Source of the DNA: Clostridiales bacterium
GTDB lineage: Bacteria; Bacillota; Clostridia; Christensenellales; UBA3700
Reading direction: 5' to 3'
DNA length: 6,991 bases
NCBI GenBank assembly: GCA_014799645.1
Contig: JAAVHQ010000019.1
Location: 6,236-13,226, forward strand
The position numbers and the translations under genes are program-made. The notes below the pieces were generated by a model that worked only from the letters and a program-made list of their open reading frames with translations, searched no databases and was not told the origin of the DNA. Shown in pieces: positions 4,332 to 6,991 of this stretch (its first letter is position 1; each line of letters opens with the position of its first letter).

Positions 4332-5108
4332 ATGGCGGTAAAGATTAAGGATTTTTTCGAGAAAATATGTCTTGAAATTTTCGTGGACAAATACAATTGC
4401 ATAGTTTGCGACGAAGAGTTGCGCGAGAAGTCGCGTTACGGGTTATGCGAGAATTGTCTAAAAGATATTACTTTTCTCAAAGACGATATATGCAAAAAGT
4501 GCGGTAGGTTGCAATACAACGAAGCCGATTACTGCCTGACGTGCAAAGAGCATTTGCGTAATTTTGACAGCGCAAGGTCTTGCGTGGTTTACGGCGACAA
4601 GGCGAAAGAGATAGTGAGAGGATTGAAATTCGGTCGGCGCAAGTATTTGGCAAAGTACGTTTCGAATTTCCTAATCGAGAGGTATGAGGAATGTTATGCG
4701 GACAAGAATATTGACTATATCATTCCCGTACCGATTATGAAGAAGAGGAAAGAAGAGCGAGGTTATAATCAAGCGGAAGCGATTGCCAAAAAGTTGGGCG
4801 AGCATTACAATTTGCCGATTAGGACGGACGTCGTAGAGAAGATAAAGCAAAACGACGAGCAAGCCAAATTGTCCGGCAAGGCAAGAGAGGAAAACGTAAT
4901 CGGCGTCTATAAAGTCGTCGATTCCAAAGAGGTAAAAGACAAGACAATATTGATAGTAGACGACGTAATTACTACCGGCAGTACGGCAAGCGAGTTGGCG
5001 AAGATACTCATCAAAGCCAAAGCAAAGAACGTATACGTACTTACTTTTGCAAGTACGAGATATAAAATAACGGGCGAAAGCCTTGAAGACGATAAGGTGG
5101 AAGAATGA
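4332..5108 (+). CDS. comF: ComF family protein (zinc-ribbon plus phosphoribosyltransferase fold)
   Basis: The 258-aa product has the two-part ComF architecture. The N-terminal region carries four CxxC pairs (C23/C26, C39/C42, C54/C57, C68/C71), typical of a double zinc ribbon. A type I phosphoribosyltransferase-like domain follows, with GLKFGRRKYLAK (97-108), RGYNQAE (143-149) and the PRPP-loop motif ILIVDDVITTGST (206-218), including D210-D211 and the TTGST turn. ComFC proteins act in the cytoplasm in natural transformation beside the ComFA helicase, and the fold suggests nucleotide or ssDNA handling. No comFA or other competence gene is visible here, so a competence role is not shown. ATG 4332 is the only ATG before the zinc ribbon and sits just after a promoter, with no ribosome binding site. 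The stop overlaps the next start as ATGA (5105-5108), implying translational coupling to the glucosidase gene. Confidence 0.9.
   Translation: MAVKIKDFFEKICLEIFVDKYNCIVCDEELREKSRYGLCENCLKDITFLKDDICKKCGRLQYNEADYCLTCKEHLRNFDSARSCVVYGDKAKEIVRGLKFGRRKYLAKYVSNFLIERYEECYADKNIDYIIPVPIMKKRKEERGYNQAEAIAKKLGEHYNLPIRTDVVEKIKQNDEQAKLSGKAREENVIGVYKVVDSKEVKDKTILIVDDVITTGSTASELAKILIKAKAKNVYVLTFASTRYKITGESLEDDKVEE
5094..5104 (+). promoter_or_regulatory. Ribosome binding site for the GH13 gene, inside comF
   Basis: AAGGTGG (5094-5100), one mismatch from the AAGGAGG ideal, lies 4 nt before the ATG at 5105 and within the last codons of comF. With the ATGA overlap it fixes this start and supports reinitiation or coupled translation from comF. 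No promoter was found just upstream. Confidence 0.7.
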
Positions 5109-6772
5109 AGACAAGATGGTACAAAGACGCGGTAATTTATCAGATTTATCCTCGTAGCTTTTGCGACGGCAACGGCGACGGAATCGGAGATATCAAGGGT
5201 ATTATTTCTAAACTCGATTATATAAAAAGCCTAGGCGTAGACGCCGTGTGGCTTTCTCCGGTGTATAAGTCGCCCAACGATGACAACGGCTATGACATAA
5301 GCGATTATAGAGATATAATGGACGAGTTCGGCACGCTCGACGAGTGGAAAGAGATGTTGGACGGAATGCACGAGAGGGGTATCAAATTGATAATGGATTT
5401 GGTAGTCAATCACACGTCCGACGAACACGCGTGGTTTGTCGAGAGCAGAAACAAAGACAGCGAATACCGCGACTATTATATTTGGCGCAAGGGCAGAGGT
5501 AAGAACGGCAAGAAACCGCCCAACAACTGGACTTCGAATTTCGTCGGTCCTGCGTGGGAATACGACAAAGAGAGCGGAGAGTGGTATTTGCATTTATTTT
5601 CTAAAAAGCAACCCGATCTCAACTGGGAAAATCCCAAAGTCAGACAGGAAGTCGCCGATATTTGCAACTATTGGTTCGACCTCGGCGTAGACGGTTTCCG
5701 TTGCGACGTAATTACCTATATATCCAAAGAAAAGGGCTTGCCCAACGGCAGAGTCAAATTCCCGATAATCGGTCAGGAAAAATATACCGTCGGTCCGCGT
5801 TATCACGAGTATATGCACGAACTCAATCAACGAAGTTTTTCAAAATACGATTCGATGACGGTAGGCGAGTCGATAGGTATCACGCCCGACAACGCAGGCG
5901 AGGCAATCGACGAGAGAGTTGAGGAACTCGATACGGTATTCAGTTTCGACCACATGGGCGTGGACTTTGCTATGGACGTACTGCCCAGAAAATTCAATCT
6001 TGCAAAATACAAAAAGGTCTTGAATAGATGGCAACAACTTCCCAAGACTTGTCAGCCTACGGTATTTTTGGAAAATCACGACCAGCCGAGATGTCTGCCT
6101 AGATTTGTAGGCGACTATAAGGATAAACGCGAACTTGCAGGTATGGCGCTCGCTACGTCGATGCTTTTTATGAGAGCCACGCCGTATATCTATCAAGGTC
6201 AGGAAATCGGTATGACCAACTGCAATTTTAAAGAAGAAGACTATCTCGATATAATGGCGACGAGAGTCTTTTCGCTGATAAAGAAATATTTCCCAATTCT
6301 TATGCCGTACGCAAGAAAAGTAATGCTCAAAAGAGCGAGAGACCATGCGCGTACGCCTATGCAGTGGACGGATGGAGAAAACGCGGGCTTTTCTACCGCG
6401 AAACCGTGGATGCTTGTCAATCCCAATTATACGCAAATCAACGTAGCCGACAATGAGAATAGAGAGGATAGTTTGCTCAATTTCTACCGCAAGGCGATAG
6501 CGTACAGAAAGGGAAAGGACGTGATAATACACGGCGAATTTTCGCTCGTATATCCCAAGGATAAAAATATCTTTGCATACGTGAGAGAGTATCAAGGCAA
6601 AAGGCTTTTCGTGCTTGTCAATTACAAGAACAGAGCAATCAAATTCAAAATGCCAAAGGACTTGACCTTCGCAAAAGCGACGCTTGCGCTTAGCAATTAT
6701 CCTGATTCTTGTTCCGCGCCGCAAACGACGACGTTAAGAGAATACGAAGCAGTAGTATACGAGTTGGAATAA
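5105..6772 (+). CDS. GH13 alpha-glucosidase, oligo-1,6-glucosidase-like (subfamily 31 type)
   Basis: This enzyme hydrolyses non-reducing-end alpha-glucosidic bonds in short sugars. The 555-aa length, lack of a signal peptide and full-length match are typical of cytoplasmic oligo-1,6-glucosidase, dextran glucosidase and trehalose-6-phosphate hydrolase relatives. Visible landmarks are the calcium-loop DGNGDGIGD (21-29), region I DLVVNH (98-103), region II GFRCDVI (197-203) with nucleophile Asp201, region III VGES (253-256) with acid/base Glu255, and region IV ENHDQPR (323-329) with stabiliser Asp326. RTPMQW (416-421) is characteristic of this branch. A small C-terminal beta domain starts near 470. 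Val202 directly after the nucleophile is the residue linked to alpha-1,6 preference, whereas alpha-1,4 enzymes usually have Ala or Thr there. It overlaps comF by 4 bp and may process sugar imported by the GPH symporter. The exact substrate is inferred; a phosphorylated substrate such as trehalose-6-phosphate is less likely because no PTS gene is nearby. Confidence 0.92.
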   Translation: MKTRWYKDAVIYQIYPRSFCDGNGDGIGDIKGIISKLDYIKSLGVDAVWLSPVYKSPNDDNGYDISDYRDIMDEFGTLDEWKEMLDGMHERGIKLIMDLVVNHTSDEHAWFVESRNKDSEYRDYYIWRKGRGKNGKKPPNNWTSNFVGPAWEYDKESGEWYLHLFSKKQPDLNWENPKVRQEVADICNYWFDLGVDGFRCDVITYISKEKGLPNGRVKFPIIGQEKYTVGPRYHEYMHELNQRSFSKYDSMTVGESIGITPDNAGEAIDERVEELDTVFSFDHMGVDFAMDVLPRKFNLAKYKKVLNRWQQLPKTCQPTVFLENHDQPRCLPRFVGDYKDKRELAGMALATSMLFMRATPYIYQGQEIGMTNCNFKEEDYLDIMATRVFSLIKKYFPILMPYARKVMLKRARDHARTPMQWTDGENAGFSTAKPWMLVNPNYTQINVADNENREDSLLNFYRKAIAYRKGKDVIIHGEFSLVYPKDKNIFAYVREYQGKRLFVLVNYKNRAIKFKMPKDLTFAKATLALSNYPDSCSAPQTTTLREYEAVVYELE

Positions 6773-6782
6773 AAGTCACGTA

Positions 6783-6820
6783 TTCGCCTCTCAACGGCAT
6801 ATAATTGATTGAGGGGCGAA
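6783..6820 (+). terminator. Hairpin after the GH13 gene, probable terminator without a U-tract
   Basis: TTCGCCTCTCAA (6783-6794) pairs with TTGAGGGGCGAA (6809-6820) over 12 positions with one T-G wobble and a 14-nt loop, starting 10 bp after the stop. The sequence behind it (GAGTATCGAC) has no run of T, so if it terminates it does so imperfectly or with a factor. It may instead protect the 3' end of the mRNA. Confidence 0.55.
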
Positions 6821-6861
6821 GAGTATCGACAATAAAATTTGTAAAATTGCGAGAAAAATAC

Positions 6862-6890
6862 TTGACAATCGCTCTTTTATACCTTAATAT
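6862..6890 (+). promoter_or_regulatory. Promoter of tRNA-Asn(GTT)
   Basis: A perfect TTGACA (6862-6867) is followed after 17 bp by TAATAT (6885-6890), a 4/6 match to the -10 box. An alternative TATAAA at 6888-6893 would need a 20-bp spacer. The chosen -10 lies 21 nt before the mature tRNA, exactly as in the tRNA-Pro promoter, which supports this assignment. Confidence 0.7.
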
Positions 6891-6911
6891 AAATATGCTA
6901 AACAGCAATAA

Positions 6912-6987
6912 GCCCTTATAGCTCAGTCGGTAGAGCATGCGGCTGTTAACCGCAGTGTCATAGGTTCGAGTCCTATTGAGGGCGCCA
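6912..6987 (+). tRNA. tRNA-Asn, anticodon GTT
   Basis: A complete 76-nt cloverleaf is visible. The acceptor GCCCTTA (6912-6918) pairs with TGAGGGC (6977-6983) with one T-G wobble. Discriminator G (6984) and an encoded CCA (6985-6987) follow. The D arm is GCTC/GAGC. The anticodon stem TGCGG/CCGCA encloses CTGTTAA with GTT at 34-36, which decodes AAC and AAU. The T arm is ATAGG-TTCGAGT-CCTAT. It has its own promoter upstream; only 4 bases follow it before the window ends, so its terminator or any further tRNAs in the cluster are not visible. Confidence 0.97.
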
Positions 6988-6991
6988 AAAA

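Noticed and set aside
5840..6724. 294-aa open frame on the minus strand opposite the GH13 gene
   Set aside because: It lies wholly within a complete GH13 coding region with all catalytic motifs, its product shows no recognisable domain, and codon structure follows the plus strand. It is a shadow of the plus-strand gene.

Overview
The window looks like chromosomal DNA from a moderately A+T-rich Bacillota (Clostridia-like) bacterium, probably an uncultured gut or anaerobe lineage. This is inferred from Shine-Dalgarno-led genes, consensus sigma-A-type promoters with 17-bp spacers, tRNA genes that encode their own CCA, a single-copy ComF-family gene, and RlmD and GH13 proteins of Firmicute flavour. 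I cannot place it more precisely from sequence alone.

Layout from left to right. (1) The last 15 codons of a plus-strand gene. (2) A perfect-consensus promoter driving a 129-aa protein of unknown function with a GTG start, ending in a strong bidirectional terminator. (3) A convergent, unannotated-looking 40-aa minus-strand ORF (590-712) with its own ribosome binding site, which shares that terminator. (4) A 23S rRNA uracil-5-methyltransferase (rlmD), whose promoter sits so close to the ATG that the mRNA should be leaderless. (5) An inverted repeat that may be the rlmD terminator and overlaps the -35 box of a 12-TM sugar:cation symporter of the GPH/MelB type with a long acidic tail. (6) A roughly 190-bp repeat-rich spacer, then tRNA-Pro(GGG) on the minus strand. 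(7) A second apparently leaderless gene, comF, which overlaps by ATGA a cytoplasmic GH13 oligo-1,6-glucosidase-like enzyme. (8) A hairpin, then tRNA-Asn(GTT) with its own promoter at the right edge.

How the genes may work together. The symporter and the GH13 enzyme are plausibly one pathway: uptake of a small alpha-glucoside, then intracellular hydrolysis. They lie in separate transcription units, and the enzyme is unexpectedly coupled to comF. The rest is housekeeping: rRNA modification, tRNAs and a phosphoribosyltransferase-fold protein.

I found no dramatic new system, mobile element or CRISPR array. The most notable signals are the two genes with identical leaderless promoter geometry, the hidden 40-aa ORF, and the heptamer and inverted-repeat structure next to tRNA-Pro.
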